64,000 nt of DNA from Odontesthes bonariensis (GCF_027942865.1 NC_134510.1:22995209-23059208), one strand, 5' to 3'. Shown: positions 1 through 10,813, counted from the stretch's first letter. A program made the numbers and translations. The notes: generated from the letters alone by a model not told the origin.

Positions 1-1240
1 GGACCAAAAGTAATGTCAACAACACAGTTGCATCTGATAACAGAGTTAACTTATCATAAAGGTGAGAAAGGAGAAATTTTGTTTATTTTAACCTGGACAA
101 TAGATTCTCTTGTTTGGTCATCACTGAAATATTGAGATTAACACTTTGCAATAATAGTAGCATTCTGTGTAGATAATCTAGCTCGCTAGCTCGATGGTAG
201 ATAGATAGAGTTTAAGGTTTGAAAAATGCTATTTTAAATGATAACGCCAGTAGTTTGAAAAAAAGAAACACATTAACTGTAAATGAATCGTACCCTAATG
301 TCTGTCAGTTCGTTCACTGCTGGAATTACAAAAAAAGAGGTACTGTATTTGTGGTCAGTAGTGTTGCTTTTCCAGCTGTTATTGTGAAGACTGATGAATT
401 GAGGAAGTCCTTTCAGATTAGGCATTTAGACTGATCCTGGATCATTCAAGTCCAGTATAGGAGTGAGTTGGATTTGTTATCAAAGAATTTTTTCCCTGTT
501 GCCCCTTGAACTTGTTTACTCACAGTACTCTTCCTGCTAAAATGTTGCTGAACATGCAAATCATCATAGTAGTTATTGGTTTAATTCCATTGTCATTTGG
601 AAAAAAAAATAATAATTATAAACGTGTGAATGACAAAATTAGTATATCGTGCAGCGTCTTATCCATCTATCTTTAACAAGAAGATTAAGGAAAGATAAGC
701 ATAAAGAAAATGTCTATAACCAGGTTTACAAATCTGTACTTTCTCACATAATGTAGTGTGGAACTAGTGATAAAACTTAGACTGCCGTCATTTATAGTAA
801 TATAACTGTAAAAAGTGATGATCACTGAAGCAGTTGAAACCCTTTTGAACTTTTATTTCTACTACCACTAATGATAATTGTTATTGTGATTTACTGAGGA
901 AGTCCTTTCAGATTAGGCATTTAACCGATTTTACTGGCAGCCTCTGTTAGTGATAACTTCCTGGATCACTCAAGTCCAGTATAGGAGTGAGTTGGATTTG
1001 TTATCAAAGAATCTCTTCCCTGTTGCCCCTTGAACTTGTTTACTCACAGTACTCTTCCTGCTAAAATGTTGCTGAACATGTAAATCATTATATTACATTA
1101 CGAGACAGACATTACATGTCTCAAAGTGTAGAGAAGAAAATTCTTTTCTCTTCTCCACACTTTGAGACATGTATTCATGATTCAGCACTTTGCTCTTCAG
1201 CTGAGTATCGCTGCTTTATTGTACATAGTTTTGTCCCCAA
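1..1240. repeat. Duplicated intergenic block of the pentraxin cluster
   Basis: No gene is visible here. Positions 1-430 recur almost unchanged at 20913-21345. The stretch 415-575 (ATTAGGCATTTAGACTGATC and onward) recurs at 905-1085 within this block and at 30246-30405. These blocks flank pentraxin units A, B and D, so they look like the intergenic part of the tandem duplication. The small reading frame at 219-434 lies inside the repeat, shows no known domain and is not conserved in the 21-kb copy, so I do not call it a gene. Confidence 0.75.
1114..1172. repeat. Near-perfect 59-bp hairpin
   Basis: Two arms of about 25 bases, starting ACATGTCTCAAAGTGTAGAG and ending with the reverse complement, surround a short AT-rich loop. 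Unit D (30455-30470) keeps only the CTCTCCACTTTTAGACATGT side, so the second arm is either specific to unit A or was lost from D. It could be a small MITE or a palindrome formed by local templating. No regulatory role can be claimed. Confidence 0.6.
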
Positions 1241-2056
1241 GTTTAACAGCAGAAATACAGTCATGTTACAAAGTGGAGCTTTTTAATGACATCAACAGGT
1301 AAAATATTCAGCACAACCAAAATGACTCTGTCATTGTGGAATTAAGATAGACGAAGAAAATCAACACTCATCCTACCATGAATAATGATTTCACATAAAT
1401 TGCTGACATTGGACACACTGCAAAACAGAAAATAAGATTTATGACCTCCTCTGGGACTGATGGAAGGGTTTTGAAAGTTTAGTGACATACCATTAATCTA
1501 TTCTCTAATAACACTCTGCCAAAAATCTCATATTCCAATGCTCTCCAGTTGAGCACATTCCCTGGAGTGAAGTTCAGATCATCCACATAGCTCTGCATCT
1601 CACAGGGGGAAAGGATGTAATCCCACATGTGGACGTCACACATCATTCCAACGAAAGACTGCTTAGCATCAAACCCCCCACCGTGGGCATCCTGCTCCTG
1701 AAGAAAATCCAAAAGTTTGAGCCAGTAAACAAGAGCTTTATTGTGTAGAATTTACAATAGAATTTATACAAAATCCATTAAAACTTTACCTGTCCTAAGA
1801 TAATTATAACAGGTCCTATGATGTTTACTCCAGCGGTGGTAAATTTCCTAATCGAAGGTTGGCCATCAAACCACAGCTGCACCAGTCCAGACTCGGAGTC
1901 CCATGTGGTGCACACAGAGTGCCACATGTTTGGCTTGTAGTCACGCCCTCCAAATTCGGCCTTCTTATCCCTGACGTGGGCAGGGGCGGCTTTAGGAAAT
2001 CTGAGGCCCTGGGCAAAGAACCATTTTGAGGCCCCCCTTAACTCAAACACATAGAG

Positions 2057-2280
2057 CAGGGATGTCCAAAGTCGGTCCTCGAGGGCCGCAGTCCTGCAGG
2101 TTTTAGATGTTGCCCTGCTTCAACACACCTGATTCAGATCAAGACATCATTAACAGGCTTGTGTAGAACTCAACAATCTGTTGAAGAGCTCCATTTAATC
2201 TGAATCAAGTGTGTTGAAACAGGGCAACATCTAAAACCTGCAGGACAGCGGCCCTCGAGGACTGACTTTGGACATCCCTG
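2057..2280. mobile_element. 224-bp palindromic hAT-like MITE
   Basis: The ends are CAGGGATGTCCAAAGT and the reverse complement CATCCCTG. The 8-bp duplication ACATAGAG lies at 2049-2056 and 2281-2288. The arms pair over about 80 bases, with matching GTCCTCGAGGGCC and GGCCCTCGAGGAC, so a transcript would fold into a long hairpin. The duplication size and CAG...CTG ends fit the hAT superfamily. It is nested inside the hAT element that broke pentraxin unit A. Confidence 0.9.
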
Positions 2281-2577
2281 ACATAGAGTAATGTATTGAT
2301 GCACATATTTTAATGAACATGTGGAAATCATTGAAAAAATAATATACACTGAGAAACAAATACTGAAATGTATATCCTTGTTAAAAGGCATATAAACACA
2401 GCAGGTAAGTATTAACTAATTTACAACCTCTCTTTTACAGGATTTTGAGCCAAAATAGGTGATTCTTTGCTTCCAAGTATACTTTTCTAGGAAATAAATT
2501 GGCAGCACAACTGGCTCAATGCTGAAATGAAACAATTGGACCCAATAAAGATCACGGTCGGACTATCTGGATATAAG

Positions 2578-2579
<2 letters not shown>

Positions 2580-2628
<49 letters not shown>

Positions 2629-2690
2629 TGTGAGAGAGTGAGAGAGTGAGTGAGTGAGTCTGCCTGCCTGCCTGCCTGCCTGCCAGTCTC
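2580..2690. repeat. Compound microsatellite (TG)n-(GAGT)n-(CTGC)n
   Basis: About 23 TG units (2580-2626) are followed by GAGAGTGAGTGAGT repeats and six to seven CTGC units (2659-2684). The overlapping reading frames on either strand are low-complexity products of the repeats and not genes. Confidence 0.95.
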
Positions 2691-3596
2691 ATGGATGGTG
2701 GTGGTGGCTAAAGTGGATGAGACCTGCACAAAAAGACAAGGGGAGGAAAAAAAAAACAGGGGGTACATGCTGTATCACAGGAAAGGGAACACAAGGCCTG
2801 CCATGAAATGCTCCCCATCTGCACAATTTTATTTCTTTGACCTCAGCATTAGGTACTTTTAACTGCATGAATTTGGTGCCAATATATGTATGAGTTTGAT
2901 AGGTCTGATAACAGATATGTTAGTGGTGGATGAGGGATTGGTTTATTGTATTTTATCTTATAAAGCAGCAAGAAAAATATTTAATTTCTTAAAAACAAGT
3001 GTAGCTATTGAATATGAGAATATGTCCTTTAATGGTGAGAAACACACAGATGCTATGACTTGTCTATCAGGCATAGATCAAATTACATTTTCATATAGTG
3101 ATATTCAGGATCAGAAGGCTATTGTTTCGACCTACATAGCTGTTGTGTATGCAGTTACACACATTCAACCTTATATGCTCCAATAAGTACAGACAAGAAG
3201 TCTCCGTTTTAACGAACCGTGGCTCCTTTACTTTGAACTTGCTCAGAAGAAGACACATACACAGTTGCTCATGCGCTTGTTACCTGTTAAACAAATACTA
3301 TCAATGCGCCACTAACATAACATAAAATAGGTCCCCATTTCCCATACATAACAATAGCCTACAGGTTAACACAAATAAAAGCACTTACTTTTGAACCTTG
3401 CAACAAAAGCTGGAATCATATTCAGTCTTGTGAAACCCCAAGTCAAATATATTCACCTTGTTTTGAAAAAAATCAAGTCCATTCATTTTGTACTTATGGC
3501 TGGGGTATATATTTTCACAAAACAGAAAAGTGTTGTTTTGCGTTCGCTATAACGCGGTTTTGTGTTGAGAAGAACATCGGTACACTCTTTAGACTT

Positions 3597-3645
3597 CCTC
3601 TGTACATGGGACGGCTGCTTAACCCACTACGCCACCGACCGCCCC
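3597..3645 (-). mobile_element. 49-bp head of a tRNA-derived SINE
   Basis: Read on the minus strand, it starts GGGGCGGTCGGTGGCGTAGT and contains an A-box-like TGGCGTAGTGGGTTA. This resembles the 5' head of tRNA-derived fish SINEs. It is flanked by the 12-bp direct repeat CTCTTTAGACTT at 3585-3596 and 3646-3657, as expected for LINE-mediated integration. Only the head is present; body and tail are absent. Confidence 0.7.
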
Positions 3646-5089
3646 CTCTTTAGACTTTTAAAGACTGAAAGCAACAGATGTTCTTCTCTTCCATCTCCTT
3701 CATAAATAATTAAATCGTAGAATAGTATGTTCCCCAGCGTTTGTTTAGGCGAAATGCTTCACTTTCTGAACAAACGAGTGGGGCGCGCTCGCTCCCGCGA
3801 GGGGGTGCACATCACCGGGGGCAACACCGGCACAACACCGGGGCTTTCACTTCTGCTCATCATCACATTCGTAAGCTGAAACGGTTTCAGTTTCACTCAC
3901 CGATTCTGTGGCCGTGTCACTGTCATGATCCGTGTCTTGACTGCTTCTTCTGCCTCATCAAGGTGGTCGTTGGGAGAGGAGTTACACGCGAATCGTGCTT
4001 AGCCTACTTATATTGCTTTTATTATTCTCCTAGCAATGTGATGCTCATGTCGACCAGAAATGTGTATATTGACTATTATTGACTAATATTAATAATTTAT
4101 TTATTTTATTTATTTATTAAAATAATAAATGCAGGGAAACAGGAATACCGTGACGTGACGACGAGGAGGCCCCTGATTGGACGAGGCCCCGGGCAACTGC
4201 CCGACCTTGCCCAATGGACTAACCGCCTATGGACGTGGGGCTCCATCTCTTTGTTTGTGTTGTCCCAGAAAACCAGAAAGCCATTGGAATTAGAGGGTGT
4301 GGCCAAGGAGAAAAGGATGTGGTCTCTTTTAAGGTCTGTAAAGGATCTGAAAGGATGACACCCTGCATTATATAGTGTATCTAACAAACAGAGATACAGG
4401 AGGTTCCTCTATGCAGCTTACACATTCGTAGCTACCTGTGACAGACGGTTACATCCTGGAAGTTCTGTCTCGATGCGTTCAGCCTCACATGAGCTGTGTT
4501 TGTTTGCTGTGGGAAGGTGAACATCATCCCAGACAGATCTAAGAAAAAAAATCAAAAGGAAAACTTATTTGTATCAATCATTTTCACAACTGAAGCTGCC
4601 CATATCATTAGTATTATCAAACTTTATGACTAACTTGTGGTAACCATGTTAGCGCTTCATAGATTTAGGATAGACCTTTCTTTTGAAGTCATTAGGGTGA
4701 ACACAGAGAACCATTATGTAAGCTCACCATGTGGCCGCTCTGGCATTCAAGATTGTAAAGAAACCTCAAAGCACAGAGGAATCAAACGCTAGCAAATATG
4801 TTAACTGAAATTCTGATACAAATGGAGACATTGTTTATAGTCAGTATAGAAGTCATGTTATTCCTCTATCCACTATTATAGAATCTATTTAGCGAAAGTT
4901 AGTAAGGCAGAGAAATTCCTGGTACAAATCAGAAGGAGCACCGGTGTTTTGAGAGGCAAGACAGTGTAAGGGAAAGAATAAGAATCACGTCAAGTTAAAG
5001 TGAAATATTAATAAAAAAAAATAAGATGAAATATTAATGAATATGAACTGGCTCTGACATGTACAATTATAAAATACAGAATAGCAGGG

Positions 5090-5461
5090 TATATGCACGA
5101 ATCCTGGAGTTGAATTTACTACCTTTTTCACTACCTCCACCATATTTTTTACTACCAACACAACATCGGGCAGCTGCCTTTTTTTTGTGTGTGTGGGGGG
5201 GATATTAGGGGGTGGGTGTTAGAGGGTGGGTATCCTACCCATAACCCTCATCTCCACCCTAAGGTCAACTTGACACGTCTTAAACAAATGACACAGGACA
5301 ACAGTGATTAACATTAATAAACATTTAATAAAATGCGTCATATTACACACACTCTCTCAGCCACAGGCACATTTTCCACCCATCTGTGGCCACAGAAAGA
5401 TAGGGGGAAAGTTGAAGATCCTGTGATGCTGGTGTAATCCTCTCTACGCGCAGGAACATTG
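5090..5461 (-). pseudogene. C-terminal part of a transposase fragment, cut by the Gypsy insertion
   Basis: Translating the minus strand leftward from 5461 gives PARREDYTSITG and then FCGHRWVEN-VPVAERV. This continues the reading frame that ends at 11228 (…AMHYIFHNV) on the other side of the Gypsy element. The two pieces meet at the 5-bp target duplication CATTG. A frameshifted LPDVVLVVKN-like stretch follows near 5130-5180, after stops. The CGHRWVEN motif recalls transposase-like proteins common in fish genomes, which I tentatively associate with hAT-like or TTAA-type elements. It is dead. Confidence 0.55.
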
Positions 5462-5866
5462 TGTCAGGGTCTGTTTTATCTGTTCATGGTTTATTTTGAT
5501 TCTTGTCAGTTTCCTGTTTTATTTTTCCCTCACTTCCTGTTGTGCGTTTCTTTAGGTTTCTTGACTCCCGCTGTTTGTGATTGTCCATTGTTTTCACCTG
5601 TGTCCTGTGTATTTATACCTGTCCTCCCCAGTGTGTCGTTGTCAGATTGTCAGCGCATTTTTGGTAGCTTTCCGGCGATTTATTCCTTGTGATTGATTAC
5701 ATTCCTGGTTATTTCGACTCCTTGCTTGTTTTCTTGATTACCCTTTCTGCCTAGCGATTTTGTACCTTTGCCTTACTGACTGCCTTCCCGTGTACCGACC
5801 TGGAATAAACTCCCTTTACGTCTACCTCGTCTGCCTCTGGTCTGCTCTGTGGGTCCACTGTCTGTC
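5462..5866 (+). repeat. 5' LTR of Ty3/Gypsy element 1 (3' end missing)
   Basis: It starts TGTCAGGGTCTG and matches the 3' LTR (10814-11227) almost base for base down to CCACTGTCTGTC. The 3' LTR then continues TGATCACGACA, whereas this copy passes straight to AGAACC and the gag ATG at 5873. The last 11 LTR bases and the primer-binding site are therefore absent. The left target duplication CATTG is at 5457-5461. Confidence 0.9.
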
Positions 5867-5872
5867 AGAACC

Positions 5873-8065
5873 ATGGACCCCGCAGTACCAGATTCTTTCC
5901 GGGAGGCGCTAAAGATCCAAGCCCAGTGGCTCCGCATGCAGGAGGAACAGATGGCCTCCTTAAGGCAGGAGCTAGCTGACTCCAACAAACGCCAAGAGGC
6001 GGCGTGTGCCACATTGTCTACCCAATTAAGCGACTTGAGGGTCGGTCAGCAGCAATGGGAACTCACCGTGCCCCTTCAGCCTGAACGCGGTGGCCCGCGC
6101 ACCTCCCCTGCACCGGCTCACTTGCAGCTATCTAGCCCCGAGAGGTTCTCCGGTGAGTTTGGCGACTGCAGACCATTTCTGATTCAATGTGATCTCCATT
6201 TTGAGTTTAATGCAGCAGCATTCACCTCCGATCACAGCAAGATAGCCTACGTGATTTCCTTTTTGTCTGGTCAGGCCAAGAACTGGGCCACGGCTGAGTG
6301 GAATCGCCGTTCAGCCATCTGCAACTCTCTGTCACTGTTTGAAAAGACTTTTTCTCAGATCTTTCAGACTGTTATTCCCGGCCGTGAGGCTGCTAAGGCC
6401 CTAGTTTCTTTCCGTCAAGGGAGACGCAGTGTTATGGACTTTGCTGTCGAGTTTAGAACACTAGCAGCCGACAGTGGTTGGAATCAGCTCGCTTTGGGGG
6501 ATGCTTTCTTTAATGGTCTTTCTGACCGCATCAAGGATTTATTAACTCCTTTAGATCTACCCTCTGAGCTAGATGCATTAATTTCCCTGGCTGCTAAAAT
6601 AGACAAGAGAATGTTGGATCGTGACCGGACCAGGGGTTTCCTCCCGGGCCGGTACCCCGCCGTCCATCCATCCCGGAGCTCTTCACCTCGACATGCTTCT
6701 GCTTCCGTTCTCCCACCTACGACCACCACCAGCAGTGACACGTCGGAGCCCATGCAGATTGGACGCACCCGGCTCTCCCCTGAGGAACGTCTTCGCAGAC
6801 GCAACGAAGGAAGGTGCATCTACTGTGCTCAAATGGGGCATTTCCTGGCTAATTGCCCCATACGGCGCAGAGGGTCGACTCATCAGGCTTCGGTGATGGT
6901 ATGTAGCTCTTCCAGTAGAGAGAGATCTGTCCGACATTTCTCTCAAGTGACTCTCTCCTCTGATTCCCTAACTATTCCTCAATCTGCTCTCATTGACTCT
7001 GGTGCTGATACTAACCTGATGGACATTAATTTAGTCAAAAGACTTAACCTCTCGTTTGTTCCTCTAGACTCTCCCGTGCCTGCCACCGCCTTAGATGGAC
7101 ATGTAATGTACATGGTTACTCATTGCACCTCTCCTGTTACTCTAACCTTTCCCAATTCCCACACAGAACGGATTACTTTTCACGTTTTTGAGGCTCCCCA
7201 ACACTCGCTTGTCCTAGGATTTCCCTGGTTAACCCTTCACAACCCTCATATTGACTGGTCCTCCGGCACGATTCTGTCATGGGTTAGCAACTGTAATACA
7301 CAGTGTTTTCCGGGTCCAGCAGAATCCAACTGGAGGGGGGATTCCCCTTTACCTGAGGAGGTCGACGAGGAGTTTCCGGACCTGTCCTCTGTGCCTCCCT
7401 GCTACCTGGATCTGAAGCAGGTATTCAATAAGACCAAAGCTACTTCCCTTCCTCCTCACCGTCCATATGACTGTTCCATAGAATTGCTTCCTGGCACCTC
7501 ACCTCCTCGTGGTCGTCTGTACTCCCTGTCGGGACCTGAACGTCAGACCATGGAGGATTACATCAGTACAGCGCTCAAGTCTGGGATTATCCGGCCGTCG
7601 TCTTCACCTGCCGGAGCAGGGTTCTTCTTTGTGGGGAAGAAGGACAAGACTCTGCGGCCCTGCATTGATTACCGTGGCCTCAACGACATCACAGTTAAAA
7701 ACAGGTACCCTCTTCCTCTCATCACCTCTGGGTTTGAGCTCTTCCAGGGGGCCAAGGTATTTACGAAATTAGACTTACGTAACGCCTACCATCTCGTTCG
7801 CATCAAGGAAGGGGATGAGTGGAAGACTGCTTTTAACACTCCCACCGGACATTATGAATATTTAGTCATGCCTTTTGGACTCACTAATGCTCCTGCTGTG
7901 TTTCAGTCATTGGTAAATGATGTTCTTCGTGACTACTTGAACAAGTTTGTTTTTGTCTACCTTGATGACATTCTGATTTTTTTCTCCAGATTTAGGGACT
8001 CACAAGAAACATGTCAGACAAGTTTTGGAACAGTTATTAAGGTGTCATCTATATGTCAAAGCTGA
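5873..8065 (+). pseudogene. Gag-protease-RT part of Gypsy 1 polyprotein
   Basis: The ATG at 5873 opens the reading frame. The N-terminus (about residues 20-60) is a short coiled-coil-like stretch. A retrotransposon gag/capsid region follows, then one CCHC zinc knuckle, CIYCAQMGHFLANC (about 6814-6855), a pepsin-like protease active site IDSGAD (about 6993-7010), and a reverse transcriptase with YLDDILIF (about 7955-7980) as the catalytic motif. Shortly after that motif the frame is lost at a run of seven T residues, and the ORF ends at 8065 out of phase. The downstream frame (8025-8534) carries the rest of RT. Gag and pol are fused in one frame here, with no sign of a programmed shift between them. 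Codon use and motif spacing suggest a recent active ancestor. Confidence 0.92.
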
Positions 8066-9245
8066 AAAATGTGAATTTCATGCATCCACTGTGTCATATT
8101 TGGGTTTTATTGTTTCTGAGGGGAGGGTTGGCATGGATCCGGAGAAGGTTCGGGCAGTGCAGGAGTGGCCCTCACCCACTTCCAGAAAGGAGGTCCAACG
8201 GTTCCTGGGGTTCGCTAACTTTTATAGAAAGTTTATCCGAAATTTCAGCCGCATTGCTTTCCCTCTGCATGCTCTAACCTCTTCCAAGGTGCAATTCCTC
8301 TGGTCTCCACAGGCGGAGTCCGCCTTTCTAAAGCTTAAGAGTAGCTTTGTCTCAGCTCCTGTGTTGACTTTACCTGACCCCACGCGGCAGTTCGTCGTGG
8401 AAGTCGATGCCTCGGATTTAGGAGCAGGGGCAGTGCTTTCCCAACGTTCGGGGAAGGACGACAAGCTCCACCCATGTGCTTTCCTGTCTCGTCGCTTTTC
8501 GTCATCAGAGAGGAACTATGATGTGGGGGACTGAGAACTCCTGGCCGTCAAGCTGGCCTTGGAGGAGTGGAGGCATTGGCTGGCGGGGGCAGAACAACCA
8601 TTCCTGGTCTGGACCGACCACAAAAACATTGAGTACATCAGGACCGCTAAAAGACTGAACCCTCGACAGGCCAGGTGGGCTCTTTTCTTCTCTCGTTTTA
8701 AGTTTACTATATCTTACCGTCCTGGCTCCAAGAACATTAAGCCCGATGCCCTGTCAAGGCTGTTTAAAGGGGAATGCAACATTACTGAGCCTGAGACCAT
8801 TATCCCCGAGACCTATGTATTGGGTTGTGTTACCTGGGGAATTGAAGAGCGGGTCAAGAGAGCTAATCAGGGAATTCAGCTTCCCCCTAAGGTACCACCC
8901 AACAAATTATTCGTCACCCCTGATCTTCGGAGTCCTGTGATTTCCTGGGCTCACTCTTCTCTCATCTCCTGTCATCCTGGTTTCCGCAGAACGCTGTCCC
9001 GGGTTCGTGAGAGGTTTTGGTGGCCGTCTATGAGGGATGATGTCTGTGAGTATGTGGCAGCCTGCACAACCTGTGTGCAGAACAAGAGCAAGAGCGTCCC
9101 CAGTGCTGGACTGCTTCAGCCCCTGCCTGTGCCACAGCGGCCCTGGTCTGACATTTCTCTCGACTTTGTGACGGGATTACCACCCTCTGAGGGTAATACT
9201 GTTGTACTTACAGTAGTAGACCGCTTCTCCAAGATGGTGCGGTTC

Positions 9246-9818
9246 TAGCCTGGCGACGTCATCCTACGTACTTCCGCCCAAAGATTTTGGCTCCGCACAT
9301 AGTCTGGCCAAATCCCCCTACCTCGGTTCGCTCAGTGTTTTGCCAATCAGCAAACAGTGGGGAGTGGTGACGCAGAACTCACGCGCGGAGTCCATTGTAG
9401 TCCATGTAATTGTAGTTCAACCGCAGCGGAAATAAACATGGCGACGGAAGAAGATACGCTAGAAGCTATCCATGAAGTTGTCTCAACTTTGGAGAGCATT
9501 ACACAAATAAAACAAGAGCAAGAGGAATGCCTCGTCAACTTTGTTAGTGGCAAGGATGTCGTAGCTCTCCTTCCAACTGGCTTTGGGAAAAGTTTGATAA
9601 TGAAAGCGGATGTGGGACGCGTGATTCCCGAGCTAGAGCATCGCGAGAGTAAGCATGAACCTCGGCGCATAACCTACGTCCTTTCTAAACATTACTGATT
9701 GGTTAAGGGAACTCCAATGAATTTAAGCTGAGTAAGGTCCCACCCTCCATGGAAACGGATTCCTCTTGGGTTTTCCCAGACTGTCTACGGAGTCAACAGT
9801 CGGCTTTCGCCCAGGCTA
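9246..9818 (+). mobile_element. 573-bp inverted-repeat element carrying a RecQ-like helicase N-terminus
   Basis: The element begins TAGCCTGGCGA and ends with the reverse complement of TAGCCTGGGCGA. Further in, CATAGTCTGG on the left pairs with GACAGTCTGG on the right. It is flanked by perfect 9-bp duplications, GTGCGGTTC, at 9237-9245 and 9819-9827. Inside, an ATG at 9439 opens a frame with KQEQEECLVNFVSGKDVVAL followed by LPTGFGKSLI, which is the Q-motif region and Walker A (motif I) of RecQ-type superfamily 2 helicases. The frame then runs into unrelated sequence and stops at 9698. It is most simply an internal-deletion derivative of a larger transposon that encodes a RecQ-like helicase. 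A 9-bp duplication would fit a MULE-like integration, but the superfamily is unassigned. Confidence 0.85.
9439..9698 (+). pseudogene. Truncated RecQ-like helicase ORF inside the 573-bp element
   Basis: The frame starts MATEEDTLEAIHEVV and keeps an acidic helical N-terminus. A Q-motif-like glutamine stretch (IKQEQEECL) is followed by GKDVVALLPTGFGKSLIMK, where RecQ proteins usually read MPTGGGKSLCYQ. After Walker A only about 30 unrelated residues follow before the stop; the DEAD box and motifs III-VI are gone, so it cannot be an active helicase. The start codon context (AACATGGCG) is good, suggesting that the parent gene started here close to the left terminus. Confidence 0.75.
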
Positions 9819-10813
9819 GTGCGGTTCATCCCATTATCACAAATTCCCTCTGCCAAAGAGACGGCAGAGGTGCTCATGTCTCAGGTTTGTCGAGTTTTTG
9901 GATTTCCCAGGAATCTCCTGTCTGACCGGGGTCCGCAGTTCGTGGCACAGTTTTGGAGGGCGTTCTGCCATCTCTTGGGTGCCACAGTTAGTCTGACCTC
10001 GGGCCACCATCCTCAAACCAATGGGCAGTCGGAGCGGTTAAACCAGGAGTTGGAGAAGGGGCTCCGTTGCCTGGCTTCCCGGAATCCTGCCTCCTGGAGC
10101 AAGTACGTCATGTGGGTGGAGTACGCCCACAACACGCTTCCCTGCTCTTCCCTTGGCATGTCCCCATTTCAGTGTGGTTTTGGATACCAGCCGCCTTTGT
10201 TTCCTGCACTGGAGAGGGAGGTCAGGGTACCGTCTGCTGTGGCCATGGTCCGTCGTTGCCGGCGCATCTGGGCTCAAGCCCGTCAGAACCTCATCAGGGC
10301 TTCCCAGAGCCATAAGAAGTTCGCTGACAGAAGGAGAAGAGCGGCTCCAGCATATCAAGCCGGCCAACGGGTGTGGTTGTCTACCAGGCACTTGCCTCTC
10401 AAGGTAGAGTCCCGTAAGTTGGCCCCTCGTTTTGTGGATCCATTCCCCGTGTCCAAAGTTATTAACCCTGTGTGTGTGAGACTCAACCTCCCCAGGTCCC
10501 TTCGCGTAAACCCCTCCTTCCATGTCAGTGAGGTTCTCCCTGTCAGGACCAGCCCGTTGGTCCCTCCTACCAGACCCCCTCCTCCCGCCCGAATCATTGG
10601 TGGGGGCCCGGTCTACACTGTTCGCAAACTGCTGGCGGTTCGCCCCAGTGGGAAAGGGTTTCAGTATCTTGTGGACTGGGAGGGTTACGGCCCAGAAGAG
10701 AGGTCTTGGGTCCCCTCTCGGAACATCATGGACCCTGACCTCATACGGGACTTCCATCGTGACCACCCCGAGGGTCCTGGGCCTTCAGGGGCCGGCCGTT
10801 GAGGGGGGGGTAC

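Larger units (their letters stand above)
1981..4231. mobile_element. hAT-type DNA transposon in pentraxin exon 3
   Basis: The insertion starts CAGGGGCGG and ends CCGCCTATG (reverse complement CATAGGCGG), an imperfect inverted terminal repeat of hAT type. It is bounded by the 8-bp target duplication GACGTGGG at 1973-1980 and 4232-4239. The empty site can be read in unit D near 32138. The outer hundred bases at both ends share GAGGCCC-type motifs. No transposase is recognisable, so it is non-autonomous. It carries three later additions: a MITE (2057-2280), a microsatellite cluster (2580-2690) and a 49-bp SINE head (3597-3645). The reading frames inside (for example 2890-3186 and 3741-4082) match nothing I know. 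Confidence 0.85.
1479..4538 (-). pseudogene. Pentraxin unit A, disrupted by a hAT element
   Basis: This is a CRP/SAP-type secreted pentraxin. Exons in transcript order are exon 2 (4436-4538, 103 bp), exon 3 in two pieces (4232-4346 and 1790-1980) and exon 4 (1479-1697). The exon lengths and splice sites match intact unit D. Exon 3 is split after the codons for a Pro-His-Val stretch by a 2.25-kb insertion at 1981-4231, flanked by the 8-bp duplication GACGTGGG, so a normal message cannot be made. The pentraxin signature HSVCTTWDS is still encoded. Similarity to unit D stops near 5089, before the expected signal-peptide exon, where a transposase fragment begins, and I found no signal exon further upstream. 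The unit is therefore doubly dead. Exons 3 and 4 remain very close to unit D, which implies a recent duplication and a recent hAT hit. Confidence 0.88.
8025..10802 (+). pseudogene. RT/RNase H-integrase-chromodomain part of Gypsy 1, with stop and insertion
   Basis: The frame continues from RT thumb into RNase H ([16 protein letters not shown], about 8395-8445). It meets a TGA at 8532-8534 where the family normally reads on into ELLAVK, then resumes in the same frame. The integrase zinc finger uses [10 protein letters not shown] and CTTCVQNK (about 8950-9085). The first catalytic Asp is in ISLDFVTG (about 9157). The frame is cut at 9245 by a DNA element and resumes at 9819, with the second Asp in LSDRGPQF and Glu in [13 protein letters not shown]-like region and a chromodomain ([17 protein letters not shown], about 10665-10715) end the protein at 10802. 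Insertion plus its 9-bp duplication total 582 bases, a multiple of three, so the frame is kept although stops inside the insertion end translation. Confidence 0.92.

Noticed and set aside
9246..9818. Helitron, because of the helicase
   Set aside because: It has terminal inverted repeats and 9-bp target duplications and lacks a Rep domain; the helicase motif is RecQ-like and not Pif1-like.
10038..10766. 242-aa antisense frame over Gypsy 1 integrase and chromodomain
   Set aside because: It is a shadow of a strong coding region on the other strand and has no domain of its own.
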